Position numbers and translations under genes: made by a program. Shown here piece by piece: positions 25,507 to 34,358 of a stretch of 64,000 nucleotides of DNA (positions are counted from its first letter, which is position 1; the number at the start of each line of letters is the position of its first letter). Under the pieces are notes generated by a model that had not been told where the DNA came from, searched no databases, and saw only the letters and a program-made list of their open reading frames with translations. Source of the stretch: DATHTK01 sp035463295 (GTDB lineage: Bacteria > Actinomycetota > Rubrobacteria > Rubrobacterales > Rubrobacteraceae); contig DATHTK010000036.1 in the NCBI GenBank assembly GCA_035463295.1, positions 1 through 64,000 of the forward strand, read 5' to 3'.

Positions 25507-26607
25507 TCATGCGGTGGCGGCGACGAGGTTGGCGGCGACGGCTTCGAGGGAGCCGCGCTCTTTGAGCACGGCGCGCTGTTTGTCGGCACCGCTCGCGCCT
25601 TCCACGATCTCCAGGATTCCCTCCAGCTCCCCTTCGCAGCCGAGGTCTTGGGAGATCGGGAGCAGCGTACTGACGAGATCACGGGCCGCGTCGCGGGCGG
25701 CGATGCTCCGTCCCGCCGTGAAGTCGTAGAAGGTCGCGTCCATACCGTGGCGGGCGGCGCGCCACTTGTTCTCCTCGGTGAAGAGAGGGTCCTCGGGGGC
25801 GACTCCCTCCGCGTTCGCCCGGGCTACCAGGCACTGGGCGAGGGCTGCGAGAGAGATCGTGCGGGACGGTTCCGTCTGCACGTCGGGGGCACGGAGCTCG
25901 ACGGTGCCGAGCTTCGGGTGGGGTCTCGCGTCCCACCAGCACCAGGTGTAGTCCGGGATGCTCCCGGCCTCCACCAGAGCTCCGACGTAGTCTTCGAAGT
26001 CCGCCCAGGATCCGAAGGCGGGCGGCAGTCCGGAACGGGGGACGAGGCCGAAAACCTTCGTGCGTATCGAGGCGAGCCGGGTATCCTTGCCGCTCCAGAA
26101 AGGGGAGTTGGCCGAGAGCGCGACAAAGAGCGGCGTGTGGCGCGAGAGGGCGTTGGTGGCCCGGATCGCCGCTTCTCCATCCGGGACGGCGACGTGGACG
26201 TGGAGACCGTAGATAGCCTGCATTCGGGCCGGCCAGCCCACCTTCTCTTCCATCCTCTTGTAGCGCTCGCCCCGGGTGATCCGCTGCTCGGTCGCCTCGC
26301 TGAAAGGATGCGCGCCGGCCGCCAGCAGCCGCGCGTCGCGGCTCTCCACGAGCACCCGCACGTTCTGTCGCAAGGAGATCAGGTCCCCATAGAGCTCCGC
26401 CACGGTGGAGCGCGCCGGGGAGCGCACCTCGAGGCACGAGGCCGAGAGCTCCGAGGCCACGGAATCCTCCGGGAGCCCGGCTTTGTCGCGGGCTTCGAGG
26501 ATGGCTTCGATCCTGGGCACGAGCGCGAACGTCCGGGGGGCGACGAGCTGGTACTCCTCTTCTATCCCCACGGTGTGGTGCGCCGAGATCCCGAAGTTGG
26601 TCTCCAT
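25507..26607 (-). CDS. YbdK-type carboxylate-amine ligase (glutamate-cysteine ligase 2)
   Basis: A 366-aa GCS2-family ligase: VGIEEEYQLVAPRTFAL at the N-terminus (ATP/Mg glutamates), SELSASCLEVRSP, GLHVHVAVPDGEAAI, ALSANSPFWSGKDT and the late PKLGTVELRAPD and WRAARHGMDATF. These are diagnostic of YbdK, a weak gamma-glutamylcysteine ligase whose physiological amine is often unknown. Its stop is separated from the flavoprotein gene by 142 bases, which hold a possible hairpin (GGCCCAAC...GTTGGCC). Confidence 0.9.
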   Translation of the reverse strand: METNFGISAHHTVGIEEEYQLVAPRTFALVPRIEAILEARDKAGLPEDSVASELSASCLEVRSPARSTVAELYGDLISLRQNVRVLVESRDARLLAAGAHPFSEATEQRITRGERYKRMEEKVGWPARMQAIYGLHVHVAVPDGEAAIRATNALSRHTPLFVALSANSPFWSGKDTRLASIRTKVFGLVPRSGLPPAFGSWADFEDYVGALVEAGSIPDYTWCWWDARPHPKLGTVELRAPDVQTEPSRTISLAALAQCLVARANAEGVAPEDPLFTEENKWRAARHGMDATFYDFTAGRSIAARDAARDLVSTLLPISQDLGCEGELEGILEIVEGASGADKQRAVLKERGSLEAVAANLVAATA

Positions 26608-26716
26608 CCGGCAACTCTAGCAGCGCGCCGGGTGTCGCTGCTCGAGGGCCGGCTTGCCGGGAGTGGGCCACCCTCGAATAATGTGGCCCACGAGAACGTC
26701 GTCCGCGGAGGGGATA

Positions 26717-27730
26717 TTGCACATCTACAGCGACCCCGCGTCGGGGCGTCACGTCAACCGGGTAGCCCGCGTGGAGGCTCCGGAGAGGTTCCCGGCGGCA
26801 CTCGCCGGGGTCGAGGAGGCCCGGCGAGCGGGCGCGCGCGTGGAGTGGCGGCCGTGCCGTCCGGCGGAGGAGCACGAGCTCTCGCGGGTGCACGCGCCGG
26901 CGTACCTGGATGCGCTTCAGGGGCTGTGCGCGGCGGGCGGAGGGTATCTCGGACCGGACACGGGGCTCAACCGGGACTCCTGGGAGGCGGCCTGTCTCGC
27001 GAGCGGGGCCGCCATGGGGGCGGTGGAGAGCGCTCTGTCGGGGGAGGCGGCATTCGCCGTGGTGCGTCCGCCGGGCCACCACGCCGGTACGGCGACCGGA
27101 ATGGGTTTCTGCTTGCTCAACCACGTCGCGATCGCCGCCGAGCACGCCCTCGCCCGCGGGGTCGAGCGGGTCGCCATCGTCGACTGGGACGTGCATCATG
27201 GCAACGGCACCCAGGACGTCTTCTACGAAGAAGACCGGGTCCTCTTCCTCTCCGCGCACCAGAGCCCCTTCTACCCCGGTACCGGTGCCGCCGACGAGGT
27301 GGGGGAGGGACGGGGACGCGGCTTCACCGTCAACGTACCCCTTCCCGCGCGCTCGGGAGAGGACCTCTACGCCGAGGCGTTCGCCGGCGTCGTTCTCCCC
27401 GTGCTGCGCGATTTCCGTCCCGGCCAGATCCTCGTCTCCGCCGGCTACGATGCCCACGCCGCGGACCCTCTCGGTGGCATGTCCCTCCGGTCCGCCTCCT
27501 TCGGTCGCTTCGCGGCCTGCCTCGCCGGCCTCGCGCGCGAGGTCGGGGGGGCGCACCTCGCGCTCGTGCTGGAGGGGGGATACAACCTGAGCGCTCTCAC
27601 CGAGGGCGTCGCCGCGACGATAGGGGGGGTCGAGGAGCGTCCGGACGTGACCTGGGAGTACTCGGGTGGCGTGCGTCCCATCGAGGCCGCCCGAAGGGCG
27701 TTCGCGCCGTTCTGGGAGGGGCTCCGCTAG
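26717..27730 (+). CDS. Histone deacetylase / AcuC / acetylpolyamine amidohydrolase family protein
   Basis: A zinc-dependent deacetylase of about 337 aa. Motifs in order: LHIYSDPASGRHVN, VRPPGHHAGTATGMGFCLLNHV (catalytic His pair), IVDWDVHHGNGTQDVFY (zinc Asp and His), LSAHQSPFYPGTG, VSAGYDAHAADPLGGM (zinc Asp) and LVLEGGYNLSAL. It removes acetyl groups from lysine or polyamines. TTG is chosen as start because GGAGG lies five bases upstream; in-frame GTG/ATG codons 12-21 codons earlier are open but add a proline-rich extension not seen in the family. Confidence 0.9.
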   Translation: MHIYSDPASGRHVNRVARVEAPERFPAALAGVEEARRAGARVEWRPCRPAEEHELSRVHAPAYLDALQGLCAAGGGYLGPDTGLNRDSWEAACLASGAAMGAVESALSGEAAFAVVRPPGHHAGTATGMGFCLLNHVAIAAEHALARGVERVAIVDWDVHHGNGTQDVFYEEDRVLFLSAHQSPFYPGTGAADEVGEGRGRGFTVNVPLPARSGEDLYAEAFAGVVLPVLRDFRPGQILVSAGYDAHAADPLGGMSLRSASFGRFAACLAGLAREVGGAHLALVLEGGYNLSALTEGVAATIGGVEERPDVTWEYSGGVRPIEAARRAFAPFWEGLR

Positions 27731-27810
27731 AATAGCGCTGTGGAAGGTTCACGGAGAGCGCGTACGGGGCGGTCGGGCTGCTGGCGAGTGGTCCCGCGCC
27801 ACGGGCGCTG

Positions 27811-28719
27811 ATGCGGACGTTGCTCTGGGCCTTCGTGTTCGCCGCGGTCTCGGCGTTCGCGTACCTGGCGATCGGGTACGTGGTGGCGGCCAGGCTCAGC
27901 GGACCCGTGCGAGAACCCGCGGATCGCACCCCCGCCGATGCTGGTCTGGCGTTCCGGACGGTCGTCTTCGAGACCGACGACGGGCTCCTGCTGGAGGGAT
28001 GGTGGGTCGAGGATCCCGGCGCCGCGCGGACCGCGGTGCTGGTGCACGGCTGGGGCGGCGGCAAGTACAACGCCCACGTCGTCGAGACCGCCCGCGTCTA
28101 CGCCGGCGCGGGGTTCGACGTCCTCATGCTCGACCTGCGCGCTCACGGCGGCTCCGAAGGGGAGCGCGTCACCCTCGGCTACCGCGAGGTGCGCGACGTG
28201 AGGGTGGCCCTCGCGTGGCTCGAGGGGCGCGGGATAGCTCCCGACGAGGTCGTCCTGCACGGTTGGTCGATGGGCGGCGCGACCGTGTTGCGGGCGGCCC
28301 CCGATACGGGTGTGGCCGCCGTCGTCGCCGAGTCGGCGTACGCGGATCTGCCGCCGCTGCTGGGCGAGCGGCTCCCCGAGGCGAGCGGGCTGCCGGCCTT
28401 CTTAAACCCGGGGATATTCTTTATGGGGCGCCGGTTTCTTGGCATAGACGCGTGGGCGGTGCGACCAGAGGAGGACGCCCGGCGCCTCTACGAAGAGGAG
28501 GTGCCGTGCATGATCATCCACTCCAGAGCCGACGCGCTGGTGCCCTTCGAACACGCCGAGGCTCTCGCGAAAGCTCATCCGGAGGCGACCTTCTGGAGGT
28601 TGGAAGACTACGACCACGTAAGGGCCTACACTCACCCCGACTACCGTGAGAGGCTCCTGCGCTTCCTCGACGGCACTGCGGCGTCTGCCCCCGACGGACG
28701 CCGGAGAGACGCGGTCTGA
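27811..28719 (+). CDS. Membrane-anchored alpha/beta hydrolase
   Basis: An N-terminal hydrophobic helix of about 25 residues (WAFVFAAVSAFAYLAIGYVV) anchors a 270-aa alpha/beta-hydrolase domain. The oxyanion region is VHGWGGGKYNAHV, the nucleophile elbow GWSMGG, the acid residue lies in IIHSRADALVP and the histidine in YDHVRAY. This matches the YqkD/BEM46-like peptidase or esterase group. The substrate is unknown. It follows the AcuC-like gene by 80 bases in the same direction. Confidence 0.82.
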   Translation: MRTLLWAFVFAAVSAFAYLAIGYVVAARLSGPVREPADRTPADAGLAFRTVVFETDDGLLLEGWWVEDPGAARTAVLVHGWGGGKYNAHVVETARVYAGAGFDVLMLDLRAHGGSEGERVTLGYREVRDVRVALAWLEGRGIAPDEVVLHGWSMGGATVLRAAPDTGVAAVVAESAYADLPPLLGERLPEASGLPAFLNPGIFFMGRRFLGIDAWAVRPEEDARRLYEEEVPCMIIHSRADALVPFEHAEALAKAHPEATFWRLEDYDHVRAYTHPDYRERLLRFLDGTAASAPDGRRRDAV

Positions 28720-28770
28720 GGTTGGGCCGCCGGGGTAGATCGGTGGTTTCGATCTTCTCGTCTACCGGCG

Positions 28771-29526
28771 TCAGGTGCAGCTTCTGGCTTCGCCAGGCCC
28801 GCGCCATATCTTCGGTCGGCGTGCGACGAACACGTCGCGCTCGTGCTGGTCGCGGGTGATCTGCGGTTGGAAGCCCGCTTCGCGCAACACCCGTACCCAC
28901 TCGGCCCGTGGGAAGAGGCCGCAGATATGCCGGTCGTGCTCGACGCGAGCCGGTCGATCCTTCTCCCGCAACAGATAGGCGTACTCGACCGTGTAGGTCG
29001 TGTCGGTGTCGTCCGGATCGTAAGTCCACTCCAGATACCGCAACGCGCGGTCCTCCCCATCGCTGCCGCCGTGTTCGGTGGTCGGTCGAAACGTCTCCCG
29101 CACGTGGTCCGGCACCAGGAGAGCGAGCCCTCCTGGGCGGCAGTGGAGAAAGGCGGTCTCCAGCGCCAGCCGGAGGTCGTTCTCGGTAGTCATGTAGTCG
29201 ATGGCGTCGTGAACGAAGACCACGTCGAAGGCGCGCTCGAGCCGCAGCGTGCGCATATCTCCTTCCAGGTGCTCGCAGTCCGGGTTGAGGGCGCGGCTCA
29301 CCGCCAGCATCTGAGGGGAGAGGTCCGTCAGCGTCACCCGCGCGAAGTGCGCCTTGAGATGCACCGCGTTGTTGCCGCCGCCGGAGCCGAGTTCGAGCAA
29401 CGTTGGTGCGGGCGGCAGGCCCGCCGCGACCAGCACCTCATAAAAGAAATCGGCTTCGTCGATATAGTCTTCGGGCGGGGAGAGCAAGGGCCACCACGCG
29501 CCCAGTTCGGTGTAAAGCTTGAGCAT
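28771..29526 (-). CDS. Class I SAM-dependent methyltransferase
   Basis: A 251-aa protein with the SAM-binding motif I LLELGSGGGNNAVHLKAHF, motif II-like TLTDLSPQMLAVSRALNPDCEH (Asp at the ribose), then VVFVHDAIDYM and GGLALLVPDHV. The C-terminal part, LFPRAEWVRVLREAGFQPQ, is typical of small-molecule methyltransferases. The substrate cannot be assigned. A 49-aa frame lies just upstream on the same strand. Confidence 0.88.
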   Translation of the reverse strand: MLKLYTELGAWWPLLSPPEDYIDEADFFYEVLVAAGLPPAPTLLELGSGGGNNAVHLKAHFARVTLTDLSPQMLAVSRALNPDCEHLEGDMRTLRLERAFDVVFVHDAIDYMTTENDLRLALETAFLHCRPGGLALLVPDHVRETFRPTTEHGGSDGEDRALRYLEWTYDPDDTDTTYTVEYAYLLREKDRPARVEHDRHICGLFPRAEWVRVLREAGFQPQITRDQHERDVFVARRPKIWRGPGEARSCT

Positions 29527-29565
29527 CGCTGGTCGCCTGACCCCTCCGTTCCGGTTGCCCCAACG

Positions 29566-29715
29566 CTAACACCCGAGCTCTCCAGCCGCTATAACCCGCG
29601 TTCGGAAGGGGCTCTCGCGAACTTCGACCCGTACTCCGCCTCCAGCCCGGAGCGTCCACTTCACATAGCCCCGTAGCGGGTCCTCTTCCAGCTCGAAGCC
29701 GGGTCCTTCTCGCAT
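29566..29715 (-). CDS. Putative small protein of 49 aa
   Basis: An ATG-initiated frame on the reverse strand, 40 bases upstream of the methyltransferase start, with GAGGA nine bases before it. The peptide has a balanced acidic/basic composition unlike the Arg-rich shadow frames around it (MREGPGFELEEDPLRG, then GYVKWTLRAGGGVRVEVRES). No family is recognised. It could be a small co-transcribed protein or a remnant of a decayed gene. Confidence 0.35.
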   Translation of the reverse strand: MREGPGFELEEDPLRGYVKWTLRAGGGVRVEVRESPFRTRVIAAGELGC

Positions 29716-30009
29716 GATGGCTCGTCCTCTCGTGGTAGATATCCGTCAGGGGGGCGGCCTCGCCGAAGTCCGCGGTGAAGGTGCCTGGCCCGCGTCGACC
29801 GGCTGGTCTCGTACTCTCTCATCGCTGCTCGCTCCCGGTGCGGCTCTCTCGTCGGGACGAATTCCGGTTTCGCGCGCCCCTTTCAAGGAGGGCGTGTGTT
29901 AGCGAGTACCCCGGTGCGGGTATCTCAACGGAGATTACGCAGACCGGGGCAGGAGGTGTAAGAGGGACGGGCTTCCGGTTCGACGGGATCGGTAGCGCCC
30001 CCGCCGGCC
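29716..30009. other. Gene-poor spacer between methyltransferase and archease genes
   Basis: No convincing reading frame, hairpin or tRNA. Short frames on both strands are Arg/Pro-rich and lack ribosome sites. A reverse-strand stretch reading GTFTADFGEAAPLTDIYHERT looks protein-like but has an in-frame stop before it and no start, so it may be decayed coding sequence. Confidence 0.4.
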
Positions 30010-30432
30010 ATGATCAGGATGCTGGACCACACGGCGGATGTCGGGTTCGAGCTGGAGGCGCCCTCCGTCGAGGCCCTGTTCGAGGAGGCGCGTCGGGCAC
30101 TGGTCATGATCGTGCTCGAGAACCCGCCCGAGCATGGCAGAGGGGAGAAGGAGATCCGGCTCTCCGGCCCGGACCTCGAGACGCTGCTGGTGCGCTGGTT
30201 GAACGAGCTGGTCTACCTGCTCCAGGACCTCCGCTTCGTCCCGGTCGGATCGCGCATCGGAATACGGGAGGCTGGCGGAGTGTGGTTCGCGCTCGAAGCG
30301 AGCCTCTCCGGCGCTCCGCTGGAGCCGCAGGAGCAGGGCTTCACAGGAGAGATAAAGAGCGCCACGTTCCACGGGCTCGAGGTGCAAAGCGGGAGTGGCG
30401 GCTGGCGCGCCCGCGTGATATTGGATGTGTGA
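30010..30432 (+). CDS. Archease, RtcB activator
   Basis: A 140-aa protein starting MIRMLDHTADVGFELEAPS, the signature opening of archease; the Asp in DHTADVGF and the late segment IKSATFHGLEV and RVILDV complete the metal-binding fold. Archease promotes guanylylation of the RNA ligase RtcB and broadens its nucleotide use. Its stop overlaps or nearly touches the rtcB reading frame, the standard gene pair. The start ATG has GCCCCCGCCGGCC upstream and no clear Shine-Dalgarno sequence. Confidence 0.93.
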   Translation: MIRMLDHTADVGFELEAPSVEALFEEARRALVMIVLENPPEHGRGEKEIRLSGPDLETLLVRWLNELVYLLQDLRFVPVGSRIGIREAGGVWFALEASLSGAPLEPQEQGFTGEIKSATFHGLEVQSGSGGWRARVILDV

Positions 30433-30469
30433 TCCTTCTGAAGACGTAGACTATCCGGGGCCAGGACCG

Positions 30470-31903
30470 ATGGACTTCGAGAGACTCGACCGGTACAGGT
30501 ACCGCATCACTCGCGGGGGCAAGATGCGGGTGGATGGGGTCTTCTACGCCTCGAAAACGATTCTCGAGGACCTAAAGACCGAAAACTACGCTTCCCTCAA
30601 GCAACTCAAGAACGTCGCGACGCTGCCCGGGATAGTCGAGCCTGCTCTCTCTATGCCCGACATCCACTGGGGGTACGGCCTCCCCATAGGCGGGGTCGCC
30701 GCCTTCGACCCGGACGAGGGGGGCGTGGTCAGTCCGGGCGGTGTCGGCTTCGATATCAACTGCGGCGTCCGGCTGCTGACCTCGGACATAGGCCGGGAGG
30801 AACTAGAAGAACGCAAATACGCTCTGGCCGATGCGCTCTACAAGGGCATCCCCTCGGGTGTTGGCATCGGGCGCAAGGATCTTCGCCTGAGGAAGGGGGA
30901 CCTCCGGGAGATCCTGGTCAAGGGACCCGCTGCGCTGGTGGAGAGGGGGTTCGGGAAGCCCGAGGAGCTGGCGCGCATCGAGTCCGGCGGGAGGCTCGCG
31001 GGCGCGGACCCCGAGACGGTCTCCGAGAGAGCCTGCGAGAGAGGCCTCTCCCAGCTCGGTACTCTTGGCTCGGGCAACCACTTCCTCGAGGTGCAGTACA
31101 TCGATGAGATCTACGACGAGGAGGCCGCGAGGTCCTACGGGCTCGAAGAGGGTCTGGTCACGGTCTTGATCCACTCCGGCTCCCGCGGCCTCGGCCATCA
31201 GGTCTGCACCGACTACGTCGAGCGCTTCCTTGTAGCCGCCAGAGAAGAGTACAGCATCGAACTCGTAGACAAACAGCTCGCCGCCGCCCCGATACGGAGC
31301 CCCGAGGGGGAGGCGTACCTGGGAGCGATGGCCTCGGCGGCGAACTTCGCCTTCGCCAACCGCCAGCTGATCACCCACTTCACCCGGGAGGCCTTCGGCA
31401 AGGTGGGCTTCGACTCGAAGGAGCATCGTCTGAATGTCCTCTACGACCTGGCACACAACAACGCCAAGTTCGAGGAATATGCGGGCAGAGAACTCTTGGT
31501 CCACCGCAAGGGGGCGACGCGGGCGTTTGGCCCCGGAGAAGAAGAGCTCCCCAAGGAGTACCGCAGTGTGGGCCAGCCGGTGCTCGTTCCGGGGGACATG
31601 GGCAGGTACTCGTTTGTCCTGGCCGGGACGGAGGGTGCCATGCGCGAGACCTTCGGCTCCAGCGCCCACGGCGCGGGACGCAAGATGAGCCGAAAGAAGG
31701 CGAAAAAGGCGGCAAGAGGACGCGACGTGGTCCGGGAGCTGAAAGAAAAGGGCATCCTCGTGCGCGCCGCGGGCCGGGCGACGGTTGACGAGGAGATGAG
31801 CGAGGCCTACAAGGATGTGGCTGACGTAGTAGAGGTCACTCAGGGGGCGGGGATCGGGCGAAAGGTCGCCCGGCTCAGGCCGCTCGTAGTGGTCAAAGGC
31901 TGA
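30470..31903 (+). CDS. rtcB: RNA-splicing ligase RtcB
   Basis: RtcB joins 2',3'-cyclic phosphate or 3'-phosphate RNA ends to 5'-OH ends via a GMP-histidine intermediate. The 477-aa protein shows GGVAAFDPDEGGVVSPGG, the Mn-binding DINCGVRLL, GSGNHFLEVQ, HSGSRGLGHQV and HNNAKFEEYAG. GMP-accepting His400 lies in SSAHGAGRKMSR. The start at MDFERLDRYRYRI is preferred because it matches the family N-terminus; an ATG 45 bases upstream would overlap the archease stop. Bacterial RtcB typically acts in stress RNA repair. The two genes downstream are likely co-transcribed. Confidence 0.94.
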   Translation: MDFERLDRYRYRITRGGKMRVDGVFYASKTILEDLKTENYASLKQLKNVATLPGIVEPALSMPDIHWGYGLPIGGVAAFDPDEGGVVSPGGVGFDINCGVRLLTSDIGREELEERKYALADALYKGIPSGVGIGRKDLRLRKGDLREILVKGPAALVERGFGKPEELARIESGGRLAGADPETVSERACERGLSQLGTLGSGNHFLEVQYIDEIYDEEAARSYGLEEGLVTVLIHSGSRGLGHQVCTDYVERFLVAAREEYSIELVDKQLAAAPIRSPEGEAYLGAMASAANFAFANRQLITHFTREAFGKVGFDSKEHRLNVLYDLAHNNAKFEEYAGRELLVHRKGATRAFGPGEEELPKEYRSVGQPVLVPGDMGRYSFVLAGTEGAMRETFGSSAHGAGRKMSRKKAKKAARGRDVVRELKEKGILVRAAGRATVDEEMSEAYKDVADVVEVTQGAGIGRKVARLRPLVVVKG

Positions 31904-31946
31904 GGTGAGCGGCCCTTTGCGCGGCTTTATCGGGAGGTGGCGACAC

Positions 31947-32624
31947 ATGTTCTACGGGGAACCGCCGTTCGAGGACCGGGAGGATGCCGGGCGCAGGCTG
32001 GCCGGTCTACTCCTGGGCTACCGGGACGAGAGACCCATCGTCTTCGCCCTTCCCCGGGGAGGGGTCCCGGTTGGCTACGAGGTCGCCCGCGCGCTGGGGG
32101 CGCCCCTCGAGGTCTTCGTCGCGCGCAAACTCGGGGCTCCCGGGCAACCCGAGTTCGGCATCGGTGCCGTGGCCGTGGGGGGCGTGCGCGTCCTGAACGA
32201 GGAGGTAGTCCGGCGGCTCGGAATCCCGGAGGAGTACGTCGAGCGGATCACCGCCCGGGAGACCGCCGAAGTGGAGCGCCGCCTCGCGCACTTCCGGGGG
32301 GAAAGACCCGAGCCCGAAGTGCGGGACCGGACCGCCATCCTGGTCGACGATGGCCTCGCGACCGGCGTGACGGCCCGCGCCGCGATAAAGGCCCTCCGTC
32401 TGCGCGGGCCGCGGCGCCTCATCCTCGCCGCCCCCGTGTGCGCCGCCCAGACGGCGGCCCTGATCTCCCCGGAGGTGGACGAAATGGTCTGCCTCGAGAC
32501 CCCCTCGGACCTCGGCGCTATAGGTTTCTGGTACAGGGACTTCAGCCAGGTCCCGGACGAAGAGGTGATCGAGCTTCTCGACCGGGCCCGCAGCGACCGC
32601 GACGCCACTAAGGAGGAGAGGTAA
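31947..32624 (+). CDS. Phosphoribosyltransferase-domain protein
   Basis: A type I PRTase fold: RPIVFALPRGGVPVGYEVARAL supplies the loop before the PRPP site, and TAILVDDGLATGVTARAAIKAL is the PRPP-binding motif (two acidic residues then DGLATG). AAPVCAAQTAALISPEVDEMVCL follows. This subtype is widespread in bacteria next to or fused with dienelactone-hydrolase-like or erythromycin-esterase domains, and its base substrate is unknown. ATG with GGGAGG nine bases upstream is chosen; a GTG 14 codons earlier would also be in frame. It lies four bases before the hydrolase. Confidence 0.82.
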   Translation: MFYGEPPFEDREDAGRRLAGLLLGYRDERPIVFALPRGGVPVGYEVARALGAPLEVFVARKLGAPGQPEFGIGAVAVGGVRVLNEEVVRRLGIPEEYVERITARETAEVERRLAHFRGERPEPEVRDRTAILVDDGLATGVTARAAIKALRLRGPRRLILAAPVCAAQTAALISPEVDEMVCLETPSDLGAIGFWYRDFSQVPDEEVIELLDRARSDRDATKEER

Positions 32625-32628
32625 CCCG

Positions 32629-33291
32629 ATGGAGGAGCGCGCGGTAAGGGTCCCGGCCGGCCCGATATACCTCGAGGGAAACCTGGTAGTGCCCGAAGGA
32701 GCCAGAGGAGTGGTCCTCTTCGCCCACGGCTCCGGTTCCGGGCGCATGAGCCCCCGCAACCGCTACGTCGCAAGGGTGCTCCAGCGAGCGGGCCTGGCAA
32801 CGCTGCTCATAGACCTCCTCACCCCCGAGGAGGAAGAGGTGGACCTGCGCACCCGCCACCTCCGCTTCGACATCGGGCTGCTCGCCAATAGGCTCACCGG
32901 CGCCACCGACTGGCTCTCACGGAACCCCGAGACGCGGCACCTCCACATCGGCTACTTCGGCGCGAGCACCGGTGCGGCCGCCGCGCTGGTAGCCGCAGCA
33001 GAGCGTCCGTACAGCTACAAGGTGGGCGCGGTGGTCTCGCGCGGTGGACGCCCGGACCTGGCGGGGGAGGCTCTGTCGGCTGTCGAGGCGCCGACGCTCC
33101 TGATCGTCGGTGGCAACGATCTGCCCGTGCTCGGGATGAACCGGGAGGCGATGGAGAGACTGCGGGTGGAGAAGAGGCTCGAGATCGTGCCCGGCGCGAC
33201 CCACCTCTTTGAGGAGACCGGAGCGCTCGAGGAGGTAGCGCGTCTTGCCGCCGGCTGGTTCTCACACCATCTGGTCCCGGAGGCGCGCTGA
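32629..33291 (+). CDS. Dienelactone hydrolase-like alpha/beta hydrolase
   Basis: A 220-aa alpha/beta hydrolase with VVLFAHGSGSGRMSPRNRYVA (oxyanion loop), IGYFGASTGAAAAL at the nucleophile elbow (GASTGA), LLIVGGNDLPVLGMNRE for the acid residue, and IVPGATHLFEETGALE with the catalytic His. It is the usual companion of the PRTase upstream; in some bacteria the two are one fused protein. GGAGAGG precedes the ATG closely. Its coupling with archease-RtcB suggests a stress-related RNA or nucleotide role, but this is inferred from neighbourhood only. Confidence 0.83.
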   Translation: MEERAVRVPAGPIYLEGNLVVPEGARGVVLFAHGSGSGRMSPRNRYVARVLQRAGLATLLIDLLTPEEEEVDLRTRHLRFDIGLLANRLTGATDWLSRNPETRHLHIGYFGASTGAAAALVAAAERPYSYKVGAVVSRGGRPDLAGEALSAVEAPTLLIVGGNDLPVLGMNREAMERLRVEKRLEIVPGATHLFEETGALEEVARLAAGWFSHHLVPEAR

Positions 33292-33407
33292 GCCAGAGCG
33301 TAGAAGGGTCGACGCGGACAGGCTGCCGAAGCGGTTCATGAGGCGCAGCAGGCGTGCCGAGTGGGCCGCCCGGGTCGGCGGGACGTTTACCGCTTTCGCA
33401 TGCCGCT

Positions 33408-34358
33408 CTAGAGCCTGGGCATCACTTCCTTCTCGAAGAAGTGGAGGAACCCTTCCTGCTCGGGGCCTATCTGCTGCACGTAGACCTCGTCGAAACCGGC
33501 ATCGAAGTACTGGCGGATGGACTCCGCGTGCTTCTCGGGGTCTGGGCCGCAGGGTAAGGCCTCGGCGACCATCTCCTCGGTGACCATCGAGGACGCCTGC
33601 TCGTAGTGGCGCGGGGTGGGGAGCTCCTGGGCGAGCTCGCCGGGGAGTAGCTCGTTCGGCCAGAGCCGGTGCGCCGTCTCGCGAGCCTTTGCCTCGTCCT
33701 CGCTCCAGCAGACCTTCATGCCGGCGTGGGCGGGCTTGTCTCCGCCGCCCGAATCCCTGAAGAGTGTGAGCAGCTCGGCTTCTGGGGCAGTATGACAGTA
33801 GCCGTCGCCGATGCTGCCGGCGAGCCGTGTCGACTTGGGGCCGAAACCGGAGATCAGGACGTCCGGCGGCTCGCCGGGGAGGGTGTAGATGCGGGCGTTC
33901 TCTACCCGATAGTGCTTGCCGTGGTGGCTCTTCGTGCCGCCCTGCCAGAGGAGACGCATTACCTCGATGGCCTCCTCGAGCATCTCAAGCCTCTCGTCCG
34001 TCCGCGGCCAGCGGCCCCCGAGAACGTGCTCGTTCAAGTTCTCGCCCGTCCCGACGCCCAAAGAGAAGCGTCCGTCGAGCATAACCTTCGAGGTCGCCGC
34101 CGCCTGCGCGATGATGGCTGGATGGATGCGCATCGTCGGACAGGTCACGCCGGTGGTTACCGGGAGCGAGGTCGCCTGTGAGAGGCCCCCGATCACGCTC
34201 CACACAAACGGGCTCTGACCCTGCTCGTCGATCCAGGGGTGGTAGTGGTCCGAGATCCAGAACGCTTCGAAACCGGCGCTCTCGGCCATCTTTGCCTGCT
34301 CGATCAACTCCTTCGGACCCCACTCCTCGCAGGAGAGGAAGTAACCTATCTTCGCCAC
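33408..34358 (-). CDS. F420-dependent LLM-class oxidoreductase
   Basis: A luciferase-like TIM barrel of about 316 aa: AKIGYFLSCEEWGPKELIEQA, FEAFWISDHYHPWIDEQGQSP, RFSLGVGTGENLNEHVLGGRWP and VYVQQIGPEQEGFLHFFEKEVMPRL in parts. SDHYHPW...G..P and GTGENLNEH are typical of the F420-dependent glucose-6-phosphate dehydrogenase-like subfamily (TIGR03557 type). It therefore points to F420 use in this organism. GTG with GGAGG nine bases upstream is chosen; the frame extends upstream through a region without a good start. Confidence 0.87.
   Translation of the reverse strand: MAKIGYFLSCEEWGPKELIEQAKMAESAGFEAFWISDHYHPWIDEQGQSPFVWSVIGGLSQATSLPVTTGVTCPTMRIHPAIIAQAAATSKVMLDGRFSLGVGTGENLNEHVLGGRWPRTDERLEMLEEAIEVMRLLWQGGTKSHHGKHYRVENARIYTLPGEPPDVLISGFGPKSTRLAGSIGDGYCHTAPEAELLTLFRDSGGGDKPAHAGMKVCWSEDEAKARETAHRLWPNELLPGELAQELPTPRHYEQASSMVTEEMVAEALPCGPDPEKHAESIRQYFDAGFDEVYVQQIGPEQEGFLHFFEKEVMPRL

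Noticed and set aside
24269..25729. 486-aa plus-strand frame over the flavoprotein gene
   Set aside because: Arg-rich frame shadow with no domain pattern; the flavoprotein frame has clear FAD motifs.
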